Source: Phorcus lineatus (taxonomy: Eukaryota; Mollusca; Gastropoda; Trochida; Trochidae). From it: 64,000 bases of DNA. Position numbers and translations under genes: made by a program. Position 1 is the first letter of the stretch. Each line of letters opens with the position of its first letter. The stretch lies in NCBI GenBank assembly GCA_921293015.1, contig OV121084.1, positions 50,565,864 through 50,629,863 of the forward strand, written 5' to 3'. The notes beneath the pieces were generated by a model. The model did not search any database and was not told the origin of the DNA. It saw nothing but the letters and a program-made list of their open reading frames with translations. Shown one piece after another: positions 50,701 to 62,170 of this stretch.

Positions 50701-52317
50701 ATGGTTACGAAAGCACATCGTTATTAGATAACCCTTATTGATAAAATATGAGATCACGTGACATATCCTTCCTTACTACTTCTGGTTTATAATTTTCATA
50801 GTTATTCACTTTATAGAAATCCAACAATATGGTGCGCATTTATTTTCGTTCATTGCTAAACACGTTTTACTGACTAATTTACAATATTTTTAACATTTCA
50901 CCCATTTGAAATTCAATTCATACTGAATTCATATTTGACTCCAAATGGATTGAACAATTTGGTCGTTATCCTTACACTAATTTCTTCTGAGCCAATATCA
51001 TGATTGGTCGTCATATGGCATTGCCGCTTTTCATTGGCTGAAAAATCTTAACGAATGGCTCATTACAACGACAAGGGATGTTTTCAGAAATCAGAGTTAT
51101 ATCCCTGCGTGACAAGGGAAAGTAAATGAAACTCGGAATTCCATTAAAGATGGTTTAACCGACTGTAAGAGGCCTGATCCACAGGCACATTGAAGTATAA
51201 ATGTGCTGATAGAAGCGAAGATATCGTCTAGAAGCTAAATCCCACCGATTGTGGAGATTTTCACATTGCATTTGCTAAGTACACGGTTTGATTGAGATTT
51301 TATCTTCTTTCATTCAATTGGCGCGAATCACTCATGTATTCGCGCCTTTGTTGTGTGAAATCACGCATTTTCTCGTGCGTGTGAGAACACGGGATTAACT
51401 TCCGTCTACATTTGGAACTCTTTTGAAAGGAAGTAAATAAAGTATCGCTTTCAACTGCAATCCCTGGGGAGATCTAACGAGGGACTATTGTAGCATGCTA
51501 TAGATTAGTGAAATGCACTACAGGGTTGTGCAATTATTTATCAAACTTTAATATTTATTGACGAATATCTAACAAAGAGGACTAGTTGGTTTAAGATGGT
51601 ATCAGTGACTTGAATTACACCGTTAACGAAGCGTAACCATTTGTGACGTAGAGGATTAGTCCAATCATATCTTTCATATCAATTCTTTAAATTGAATAAA
51701 TTCCTTAGTACACTTAATTTTGAAATGTACATGTTAAAAGTAAACGGAACAAATAACACCCAAATTATTTTAATGTAAATTTTATTTTGATTGACAAGCA
51801 AACAATGTGGTTTGCAGTTAATAAAAACAAAGACTTAAAATTATTCTCTTTTTATCATATGGTATTTAAATGGAAAAAATCCTTTACCGATTCTGTCTCC
51901 ACTTTTTGAATAAAAAAACACATCGAATAAAAAGGTTTACTAAATTCTTAATAAAACAGAAAATGCTGAAAACATCAAGTTAACTTGTTCTGTTGATAAC
52001 ATCATTCAGAGCTGTTCAAAATATATCTTTGCTTACGTTGAAATTCAGCAACTCTTATGCCATAAAAAAATTCTTAATTTTTTTTAAGAAGAATAAAAGG
52101 AATATTCTTAACACGTAGTTCAAAATTATATTCGTAGTGGCAGTTTTTGCAACTTATGCAGCTATGTGATCCACAAAGCAAGGATTCAATTTTTTATGGT
52201 GCCATAGAAGTGTCATTTACTATTTACCACCACTACCACATTTATGCCGAAAGTGTATTTTTATTGGAGAGGTGAGAACATCTTTACTTTCATATGTTGA
52301 TCCATTTAATCTCTAAC
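44752..52317. other. Gene-poor AT-rich interval
   Basis: No gene recognised over about 7.5 kb. Open frames reach only 78 codons (48123-48359, +) and carry no domain. Minor features are a short (TA)n run at about 45080 and a GC-rich hairpin at 51320-51346 (GGCGCGAAT, 9-nt loop, ATTCGCGCC). CCAAT-type ATTGGC/T motifs cluster near 51000-51040. Confidence 0.5.
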
Positions 52318-52947
52318 TTAAAGGCACTAGTGCACGGTTTTACGGTTCAAATTGGCTATTTCAAGGTTTACGAGGACTTATGCATTCACTTAAACTTTCT
52401 ATCGATGCAATGAAATACTAAACATTCTTTACAATTTACCTGCAATCAACAATGAAAACATTTAGACAGCCGCTGTCGGCTTGGACATATAAAAAATCTA
52501 AGGTTAGCTGTGCACAAAACGGATATCTTAAAGACAGTTAAACGCGGCTGAACTATTATTATGTGCAGCTGTTGAATTTACCTAAACTCTGAACTAAGAC
52601 CAAAGAATGAATTATGTTTTATGAAAGCAATGTTGTAAATAAACCGATTTAGTAACACAGCATTAGCGTTGCTATTAGATTGACCAAAGCGGCTGCCGTT
52701 TCCGCTTTTTTTGTTATAAGCAAAATCTTAATATTTCCGATATCGTAGTTCACGCGGATTTATTGTAACGTAACATTAAATACTTCCGGTCTTTAAAAAT
52801 CAACTTTACTACCTGAATACGTAAATATTCGTTAAATAACTTACGAGGTAGATTACTTGAGTGAGGATCTTGAATAATATCGAGAGATATGCAGAATCTG
52901 TGCATTCGTTGTGTTAACGAAATATTGGTGTGCACTAGTGCGTTTAA
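52318..52947 (+). mobile_element. TTAA-flanked MITE (family T), copy 2, intact
   Basis: Element 52322-52943 (622 bp) between TTAA at 52318-52321 and 52944-52947. Termini are AGGCACTAGTGCACG on the left and ACGCACTAGTGCAC read inward on the right, about 14 bp. By eye it is over 90% identical to copy 1 along its full length, differing mostly by single bases, in the same orientation. No coding capacity beyond a 68-codon chance frame. The intact TTAA pair and low divergence suggest recent activity of the family. Confidence 0.88.
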
Positions 52948-52949
52948 TT

Positions 52950-55900
52950 GTTGCAAGTGTTATCCATGTTAATGTAGTGTAAATAAAGCTTGACAGAGAG
53001 TACCCCTAAACAATTGTATATAAAGTGTTGACAGTTTAACATTATCAAAATGATTTTACTTAAAAACTCTTGCACAGCTGAAAAAAACATTACAACAGAT
53101 ATGCGTGCACATTAAAAACAAAGTTGTGACAACAAGAAGTATTAACCTTCATATGCTTTTGACAAATATGTTTAGATAAAAAGGTTTTTTCTCACGTTGT
53201 ATCCTCTTGTTGAAAATATATCATACTTTAAGGATTTGACGTTTAATTTTAAACTTTTTAAAATGTAAATTTAAACTTTTTTGCATTAAAACTGTTGTTC
53301 TAACAATTACTTCTCAATTGAGGTTAAATCATAGGTATTTTGAATTAAAAATTGAATTCATAAGACCCACGTACAGCCATTTTTTAAAGGAAGGCAAAGG
53401 CGTATAACTACTCATATTTAGTTTGCTCATAGTATCAGACTGTTTTCTGTTTCGAAACTAACTTATTTCTACCAATGTCTTTTGAATTGATTTCATCCAA
53501 GTAAGTGAAGGGTGAGAACGCATTTTCCAAGTTATGACGGTACAGTATCACGTTTATTGTTACAAATTGCATTTACATTATTTACATAAAAATAATAAAT
53601 CTGGAGTTTTAAAAAATATAATTAAAGACTTTCTTTAAACCAACAAACTATCGTCTTATGTATATATTGCCGTACACGTTCAAAACTGCTTTCGAGGTGA
53701 GTAACATCTGCATGGCCAATCGTAACTGAATATCCAAAAATCAAACAAAAAACATTTTCAGAACTAACATTTAATTAGTGGAATATCATTTTGTATTTGA
53801 ATAACAACATATATACATTAATAAATATATAATTGCGCGATTCCACTTGAATTGTATCTTTGGTCACACAAAGCGTGAATTATATCACCAATCCATGTTA
53901 GTATTGCAACGATTCCCTCTTACCCTGCTATTGCACTTCAAACTCCTTTTTAGTCGAACGTTTGTGGTTTTCCATTAGTGTTACGTTACACACGGAGCAG
54001 TCTCTCAAGACTTTACATTCATTAATTCAATCGACCCTGATTAAATGTGAAGTTCATCTAATATATATCCCAATTTATATATCTTATGATATTGATATAT
54101 TTAATGCCCCATTTCCGAATGAAAAAAAATATCATCTGATGCAAATTGATGATTATCTATCTAAATCTTCTGGCTCTTAATATGGTTGACTTGCTTCGTG
54201 ACCAGCTGATGTGAACGTTAGAAAGGTGATTACCTACATTCCATTGAAACGTGTGATGAAGACTTATGGTGTCATGTCATATTGTGAAAGAGATAAAAAT
54301 CGAAGCACACGAAGTATCTGTTCCCCTTAGTTATAAAAACTCGTTGTCATGCTGTTTATAAGTAGTGAATTAGAACTTGTAATAACAATTTGCCACTCTC
54401 TTTATCTATCAAAATGAGATGATGCTTCTCGGGTATATATAATTTTGTTGATCTTTTGTACCACTGTAAAAAAGCAGGCCTCAAATCTGTAGTTAATTAT
54501 CATTTTACCTCTGAACGACTTCATCCAGTCATTTTCTTATTAACTGTAAGTTTCAAATAAGTACGACATTTCGTTGCACAGATAACTTGAGGTAAAGTCA
54601 TACTCATTTATTGTGTGAAGCTAGTGTGATTCGAAATTAGATGCAGATACAATTCTGTAGGAGCTCATCACGTAGAAGTATGAATATAACGTTAATTACT
54701 TTTATCATAAATTCAAAGATATGTTTATCATTGCTATTACATATAGACACAAATTATTAGTAAATACGATATTTACACATCCATAATAAGTATAATTAAA
54801 AGCGATATTAGTATCATCATTATCATATAAAAACAAATTTGTACTTTACAAACATACGTCGGTTTATTGCTTATACATATAAACATGGATCGGAATTTAT
54901 ATAATTAATCACACATACCGTGTTTTTATAAGCAACACGCCCTTTTTAAAATCGTATTTACCCATTCTGTCGGTTACCAATCTGTAATCTCTGCGATATG
55001 ATTATCATATATATTATATTTTCTTCAAATAGAAATAGAATTTACTTATGGTCACCGGATAAGATCGTTTATAATGGGTCACGTCATTTGATTTACGTTC
55101 CCAACGTGCTATTATTTATGCATTAATGTAGCAAAATAAATTTGCGATGTATTTACTATATACACTCATAACGTAATCATAACCTTTTTAGTACCCTATA
55201 GTCAAAGCCGATTTAATTAGATAAACGATATATTCAAGAACTGAAGTAAAATATACATTTCAAGTTATTTTATCATAAAACTATGTAACACAAACTGAAA
55301 CATATCATCTAAACTTATTAAAAAGTGGTGTACAATTTGTCTTTCTAGCCTCAAAAAAGAAACTTGATCATAGCGTGTGTTGGTAATGAATGAATATAAA
55401 AAAGTTATGGAAATTAAAAATAACGCACAGAGATAACAAAGGTCATTATAAATAATGACGTACCTTTTCAGGTGTAATTATACCTTAATTTGAAAATAAG
55501 ATTCTTTTTAATGATTAGTTACCGTGGAACAAGAGAATATTCAAAACATGAAAAAGTGATAGTTAAATGGTTTTGGGTAGTAAGTGTAAAGTATCGCACT
55601 TATCTCATTCTTATTCAAAGCTTCTTTTGTCATGATGTAAATGGAAGCCGGGCGCTGACCTTAACCGTTATGCAAAGTTCTAATCATGTGTTTTTTAATT
55701 ATAGTTTTATAAGTTCGATATACCAACCAGCTCAAATTCCAAATTAACACATTATAGACTGAGTCGAAATTGTTTGCTTGATTGATGAAGAAAAGTAATT
55801 CAGCCCAGCTCTAAATGTTCAATGCTTTTGCAGGTATTAATTTCATCGAAGAACGACTAGATTACTGTGGGATCATGAAACTGTCCACCCTAATTAGTTA

Positions 55901-58590
55901 ACGCCAAAAAATGCTTTTAAATATTTCATAACATTGCAACGAATAGCCCCAATGGATACCAAATCACGTGAGATGGGTATGATGCAATTCAACATTGATC
56001 CGTCGGGAAAAAGATCAAAAACTCTGAATAACAAAAACGAAAAGGATCTGTTTTTGCATACGGGTTACTCAGGGTAACAGTTGACTATCACGTGACCGAA
56101 ATGACAACCATTTTGGCATCGACGGGAAGTGGACCAATTGCATTTCGTGTTTAGTGATTTCAAAACAGATGTCTGAAATAACCTTATAATACATTGCTGC
56201 TGATCAGGCAATGTGACTTCGCCATGTTTATTTACTCCAAAGCGTAATGAGATCGAGGCGATTGGGTCTGATTAATTCATGTTGCCAAACTTTCGCAGGC
56301 GCCAAAACATTCGTCCACTGTTACATTTGACACGATCTTCTATTAGATCACGCCAAGGAGGCTCGTTGCCTATCGCTCTTAAAAATATCAATACATATTT
56401 CATAATCGAATTACGCAATCATCAAGAATATTATCAGCTCAGATTACACCAGTACAGCTATGTTTCAGTTATGACGTAATAAACATGCATTTATAATTAA
56501 TTACAAAATGAAATATGATGATCATTGTACACGAAAGTGCTATAAATACTAGAAATGTTTTGAAGAAATAGTTTTTAAAAACTGAAACTATCCATTTCGA
56601 ATAAGGCTACTTTAATTCGTTTTATTCAAAAATATTAAGACATACGTATATTGCAATACAAAGCATTGATCCGAAGCATTGACGTTTTTTCGTATAAATA
56701 TAGCTGCATACAAACTTATATCCTTACTTAAATTTTAATATCTATATAATGTATTTACTTTTAATCCATAGAAGTTGGCTTAGATTGAATTACATTTTTG
56801 ATGAAATTATCTTGCCAGCATTACATCCAATATAAATGATTATATATAATAGATAATAGTATTTTGTGACGCAATGGTTTTGTGATGTCTTTTCCCCAGC
56901 ATTATTTTGGCTGGGGACTATTTATCCTTTTTTCATATGTAAAAGCTAACGCCCTTAGTACTGCCATGTTACATATCTTTATCAGACAGATTATTAGTTT
57001 ACTGTATATTGGGGAAAAGTATCTTGAAAGAGACTCAGAAATTCGGAAAAAAATTAAACTCCATATTGTTCGAAAGATATGCAAGGTTATCTTTGTAGAA
57101 TTTCTCTGCAATACAATTTCAATAACTTAGGAAGAAAGGCAAATTTCTGACAACGGCAAATTGGTAATGAAATCGCCACATAGAGGTCATGAATTGAATA
57201 TTGGCTGAACGTCCATTCAGAAGACGTGAGTGAGGAACAAAAATCAGAAATATAATAAGTTGATGGGCTTAATAGTACTCGATTTCTTCTTCAGAAAAGA
57301 ACTTATAAATGCCCCCGACTTATCATGATCATTCCATATACCGAGTTCATTGAGCTAGTGTAGTAATTGTCTAGAAGAGCCAATCATGAAGATGTTCCAA
57401 ACGCCACCTCTAACATTGATGATCGTTCTGCTTGACAATGTGAGTTGGATACGCATTACACAAGACATACCGAAAACCTCCGCGCTCCGAAAACCTCCGA
57501 AAGGCATATCTCCACTGCATATTGATACAAATACAAAATAGTAGTCTATAGAAACAATAACTTTTGAGTTTTGGCCCAGGAAGAACATGATTTGTGACAA
57601 ACATAAGCATTTGCTGATCACGAGAGTTTATTAATTTGTTGATCCCTTCTGTAAATCATAGTTCTTGAATTCCTATTTTATAATTCCTTGAACAAGCCGG
57701 CCTGTTCAAATACAGTACATAGAGCGAATAAGTTTTCGACTTGGATGTGAAGCTTGGATGTAAAAAAAAGATTTCAAATCAGCTACAAAGTATCCAATTA
57801 CAATTATGAATTAACTGCATTGCTGAAAAAAAATCATAAAACCCACAATCCGTGACGTCATCGTTTTTGTGTATGAATTCTATATTTCCTTGTCTATTGC
57901 GAAGTCGTCCGATTGGACGATCTCGTTTGTAATTACGAAGAAAATTCATGAAAATCAAATCTTGAGAAAAGAGGGTTTTTGGTTGGTAGCAATCATTTGC
58001 TGAATAGACAAAGTATATGGTAACAGTTGTTCTTAAATATCAAACTCTTATCATGCATCTTCAAAACTAAAACAACTAAATAATTCTTTCAACGAACTGT
58101 CGGTTAGCTCAACCAATCAGAATCTCGCTTCCTGATAAAGATAGTTAACCTGAAACCACACTTGTTATAAATGACGATATTCATGATTTCATGAAGCTAG
58201 TGCAACGATCAAGGAACGTGTAGCCATGCATTGCATGACAGAAATATACACGAGAATGGTTACATGACATTTAAAGGCCGTTTTTTCTTCGCAGCGCTTC
58301 CATACAGGTGATCGTTTATGGATTTGCCAACCATGTACATTCATTTTAGAACTCAAGTTATTGACTGAATAGGGATGTTTAACCATTCGTAAGAAAAATT
58401 CCTGTTTATCAAGAGCTCGCTATATATACATTGAAAATTCGTGCCACTGCGCCCTATATGAGGGTTTTTTTTCAATATGAGTCCATTTGAATGTGATTAT
58501 ATATGATGTTCTGATGAAGTAGTTTCAGTGTTAGAATCATCGAGGAAAAGTTAATTCTGAGTATGGAATCGTTTTGACTACTATAGGAGC
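52950..58590. other. Gene-poor AT-rich interval
   Basis: No gene recognised. Open frames up to 88 codons (57355-57621, -; 56882-57130, +) have no domain. No repeat was matched to other parts of the window. Confidence 0.5.
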
Positions 58591-58595
58591 ACAGA

Positions 58596-58760
58596 GTATG
58601 TTGTTGTCAAAGTATATCAAAATCTATTAATTGTGATATTTTATCGAGAGGTTTTGGTTGGTATAGAAAATCAGAATCCTACAGCTCATCAGTTCAGTAC
58701 AGTAACAATAAACGGTTAAAGTGGGGATTTGTGATCGAAAACCGGACAGTGGTGCCAATA
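58596..58760 (+). repeat. Dispersed repeat C, copy 3, at the 5' edge of a LINE fragment
   Basis: Shares GTATGTTGTTG, TTTATCGAGAG, CAGTTCAGTA, GGATTTGTGATCGAAAACCG and the ACAGCAGACACAAA block with copies 1 and 2. The open frame of the reverse transcriptase begins inside it (58731), so the first ~35 codons of that frame come from the repeat and not from the retrotransposon. Confidence 0.6.
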
Positions 58761-60032
58761 ACGAAATTTCTTAAAGTTATTAACAGCAGACACAAAGACA
58801 AACCTTGCTTGATAATCATTGACTCTATCAACATCTTTCTCATTCTTTTTGCTGACGATATGGTACTCTTGTCTCGCACACCAGAAGGGCTACAGAACCT
58901 ACTAGACTCACTATATACCTATTGCAACTCATGGGGACTGTCTGTGAATGCTGAAAAGACTAAAATCATGATCTTCGAGAAAGGGAGGAGAAAATCCACG
59001 TCTTATAAATCGACAATCGGCGATAAAGAATTGGAAATCGTTAAAACCTTCAATTACCTCGGCAATATTATTTCATCGGATGGGAAAATGAATATATGTC
59101 AAAAATCTCTGGCGGGGAAAGGACTAAAGGCTTTAAATATTTTATGTGCTAATATGCGAAAAAGTGATTTTACCCCAAAAACATCTTTACAGTTATTTGA
59201 CTCGTTTGTTTCAAGCACAATGAACTATGGGTGTGAAGTCTGGGGATCTACGAACACGACTGAAATCGAAAGGGTACACCTAAAGTTCTGCAGGAGAATA
59301 CTAAAAGTGCACTCAAAGGCCAGTAATGCAGCCGTGTACGGAGAACTAGGGAGGTACCCACTATACATCAACAGATCCGTACGAGTTATACGATATTTCT
59401 TTAAATTACTAAATACAGAGAACAGCATCCTGAAATTGGCTTTTAATATGATGATGGAAAATTGTTGTATGGGTATAAAAAATTGGGCTTCTTTTGTAAA
59501 AGATATCTTGTATAAACATGGCTTTGGTTTTGTGTGGTTAAATCCTTTATGTGTGAATGTTCAAGAATTTTGTAATGTGTTTAAGCAGCGTTTAGTTGAT
59601 GAATTTATACAAAAATGGAACAGTGATGTCAATAATAGTTCCAAACTTAGTTTATATTCAAACATCAAGTATAATTTTTCTTATGAATTGTACCTTGATA
59701 ATGTACCTCGAAGCCTGTCATATTTCATTACACGGTTAAGAATATCATGTCATAAATTAAAAATCGAAGTTGGTAGATATTCAAAGCTAGATAGATCATT
59801 ACGTTTTTGTGATTACTGTTTACAGAAAGGCATTTATGTAATCGAAGACGAATACCATTTCATTTGTGTTTGCAAACAACATAATTTACATAGGTTAAAA
59901 TATATTGATAGGTTTTATTGGGAATGTCCATCACAATTTAAATTCCTCCAACTATTACAATCTACTGATAAATTAACTCAGCTTTATTTAGCTAAATATA
60001 TTAAACAAAGCTTGTATTCATTAACGTATTAA
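58731..60032 (+). CDS. 5'-truncated non-LTR retrotransposon reverse transcriptase, open frame
   Basis: 433 codons, the longest open frame in the window. From residue 38 it reads as the C-terminal part of a LINE reverse transcriptase. It has the catalytic FADD motif (residues 40-43, in place of YADD), LLSRTPEGLQNLLDSLYTYC, W.LSVNAEKTKIMIF, FNYLG.I.S, then a thumb/connector with MNYGCEVWGS, and a C-terminal Cys-His segment FCDYCLQ..YVIEDEYHFICVC. The endonuclease and the RT fingers and most of the palm are missing, a normal 5' truncation near 58840. Residues 1-37 derive from flanking repeat C. The frame is uninterrupted, so the insertion is young, but it is not a functional polymerase. The clade is not assigned beyond a Jockey/I-like LINE. 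Confidence 0.9.
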   Translation: MIENRTVVPITKFLKVINSRHKDKPCLIIIDSINIFLILFADDMVLLSRTPEGLQNLLDSLYTYCNSWGLSVNAEKTKIMIFEKGRRKSTSYKSTIGDKELEIVKTFNYLGNIISSDGKMNICQKSLAGKGLKALNILCANMRKSDFTPKTSLQLFDSFVSSTMNYGCEVWGSTNTTEIERVHLKFCRRILKVHSKASNAAVYGELGRYPLYINRSVRVIRYFFKLLNTENSILKLAFNMMMENCCMGIKNWASFVKDILYKHGFGFVWLNPLCVNVQEFCNVFKQRLVDEFIQKWNSDVNNSSKLSLYSNIKYNFSYELYLDNVPRSLSYFITRLRISCHKLKIEVGRYSKLDRSLRFCDYCLQKGIYVIEDEYHFICVCKQHNLHRLKYIDRFYWECPSQFKFLQLLQSTDKLTQLYLAKYIKQSLYSLTY

Positions 60033-60131
60033 AATGTCCTGCCTCTATACTCTGACTGTACATACGTTTGTAACCGAGACGAGGGGCTCTGTGAGCCCAA
60101 GTCTAATTTGAAATAAACTTCTGTTCTGTTC
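58840..60131 (+). mobile_element. Non-LTR retrotransposon insertion, 5'-truncated
   Basis: Extent of the insertion: the junction is at about 58840, just before the FADD codons, and the 3' end is a short UTR with AATAAA (60113) and a TTCTGTTCTGTTCTT tail ending about 60131. The 5' boundary is placed where family similarity starts. I could not identify a target-site duplication by eye. Confidence 0.7.
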
Positions 60132-60134
60132 TTG

Positions 60135-61165
60135 ATATGTGTTAAGTAGGTCATTTAACTAATATGCACGTAAATTGGACACAGAATTTAGAATTTAGCA
60201 TTTATTGGGCCATTTTCCGTTTATCATTGAAATAAGAAACGTCATAATTTTGTACTTTTAGAAACAAAAATGTAAGTTTAGGGAGACGATTTTAAGTGTT
60301 CTCATATCATGAGGTATTTGGCTCTTACGACAGCCACATTAAAAGCATAAAACATATTCTGTGTCACTTGAAGGTCCCGTCTTTGCAAGCCTAGAAGTTT
60401 CAGCTCTTTCTCGATATGTCTGCAATATTTGCTACCCGAGTAACAGCGTGTGATACAAGCCAGCTGCTTTTGCAGATCTAAGGATTTTACGTAAGGACTA
60501 ATCTTTTGTTCAAGGACGACGTTTGTGAAGTCGGACAATGGCCAGCTTACACCATTAACAAGCTCTAGTCTTTTGTTAGTTATGAGTGTTGTGAGGCCAT
60601 ATTGACAAAGTCTGGACAGTGGTCAACACCTTATTGTGTCCGATTTCAACAGCTCTTACTCCGACCAATGTAAGCTGGCCAGTAAACATCCAGGGCAAAT
60701 AGTCCCAGATCAAAATCTCCCCTATTTATTCTTAATCTAAAGTAAGTGTGTGTGTCTTCACTCGCTCTAATGATCATAAAACGCCAAAATCTGGTGAAAA
60801 TCCTGTTAATAGAAAGTGAATAGAGTAGAATAGACGTCTTAACACCTTCATAAGGGGGCAAATATTTACCCCCTCTCCAGAGGTCGTCTTTAACGCGCAC
60901 AAATCCTTTCAACACCTGGTTCAGGGGTTCTGGGGTTAATTTGCTTAAATGGTTCTTGCATCCAGGTGTTAACATACATGTAGGTGATACGTTGAAACTT
61001 CATTCAACACTGAATAGGCTTATTCCGTAGTTATTTCTTTATAACTGGAGGAAAGTCAGTAACAAAGTTAATAATTCCAATGAAACTCACGAGACAGAAT
61101 ATGTTTAGTTTCGATTTCATAATGTGTTTGTTCACTGGCTTATAAACGGTTTAAAGGGTGCAATT
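60135..61165. other. Intergenic DNA, no confident gene
   Basis: Two - strand open frames, 78 codons (60302-60538) and 109 codons (60646-60975), are slightly less AT-biased than usual here, but I recognise no domain. A 12-bp inverted pair (GGCCAGCTTACA near 60541, TGTAAGCTGGCC near 60668) lies between them. Confidence 0.4.
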
Positions 61166-61170
61166 CAAAC

Positions 61171-61201
61171 AAGTATAAATGCCGTTGCGGCATTTATACT
61201 T
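61171..61201. repeat. Perfect 14-bp hairpin with TTG loop
   Basis: AAGTATAAATGCCG (61171-61184), loop TTG, then CGGCATTTATACTT (61188-61201). It directly abuts the large palindrome. Confidence 0.9.
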
Positions 61202-61373
61202 AAGAAATGAATTTCATCATATGGTTGTCCACACGGTTATAACCTGTTTGAAACTTGTAAGATAAACTTGTATAACCGGCAAGCTTGCGACGCCGGTTAT
61301 ACAAAAGTTTATCTTACAAGTTTCAAACAGGATATAACCGTGTGGACAACCATATGATGAAATTCATTTCTTA
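61201..61373. repeat. Large near-perfect palindrome (foldback), ~80-bp arms
   Basis: Left arm 61201-61280 and right arm 61292-61373 are inverted copies differing by one substitution (TATAACC against TATATCC) and a 2-base indel, around an 11-nt spacer (AAGCTTGCGAC). Arms begin TAAGAAATGAATTTCATCAT and end GTATAACCGGC. The full-length hairpin could form a cruciform or, if transcribed, a long double-stranded RNA. It may be the core of a foldback element, since GTATAACC-like phrases recur to 61770. Confidence 0.95.
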
Positions 61374-62170
61374 TAAATTCAAACGTTGTATTTAAAGCGA
61401 AAATGCATTCGAAATGCAATTCTATAGCTGCTTGTCGCACTGACCTACGTACCGGTTACACCAAGACGGATCTCTACCCGTATTCAGACGCATAAACAAA
61501 ATAGTTCCAAAGACTCGGTAAAAATGACACTTTTTTATTCTACAAATAATACATTTTGTGTATCAAAAAACTAACAATGATTATATTTTTGGAAAAAAAT
61601 GGAAAATGTAAAGTTTAATTTAAATAGATCAAAGTTAACAAATAACACTCGCGTATTTATACTGTCCAGAATCTAGGTGACAGTACAGCGTGTTTTGGCT
61701 GTTGAAGAAAATAGTTCCGGCACGATATCGTATAACCTGCATTTACTGAAGGTTATTTTGTATAACCCTCAACTTTGGGTTCATTGAAATGTATACCGAT
61801 CACATGACCATGTCTGATCCAATCAGAATGCAGCATATCGTTTACATCACAAAGTCTGAATTTATTTTAGTTTAAATTCAACTTAAAATGAACCTTTAAA
61901 CTCAGCATCATCTAAGAACATTCCAATGGGTACATGTGAAATCAGCATTTTCTGGTGGTTTCATCACTGTGCAAGGCTACATTCAAAAAGTAGTCCTTAC
62001 GTCCAGATGACATTGTTTCGCCCAATCAGAAGGCAGCATTCTTATAAAGGCCAAACTACGCCGTATATACTTTCTAAACGGCAGTTTAGTGATTATTGAA
62101 ATGTATACCGGTCACATGACCACGTCACTTGATTTTCATAGTCTGTTTTTTAATTCATAGTCTGAATTTA
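61374..62170. repeat. Internally duplicated region next to the palindrome
   Basis: ATTGAAATGTATACCG(A/G)TCA followed by CATGACCA(T/C)GTC occurs at 61783 and 62095. CCAATCAGAATGCAGCAT (61819) recurs as CCAATCAGAAGGCAGCAT (62021). The blocks are in a different order in the two places. Together with the palindrome this looks like one rearranged mobile element of unknown class. No open frame. Confidence 0.5.

Noticed and set aside
44752-52317. Composite transposon formed by family T copies at 44132 and 52322
   Set aside because: The flanking copies differ greatly in age, so they inserted independently.
60646-60975. 109-codon - strand frame as a gene
   Set aside because: Somewhat protein-like but no family recognised, no partner exons and no splice signals that extend it.
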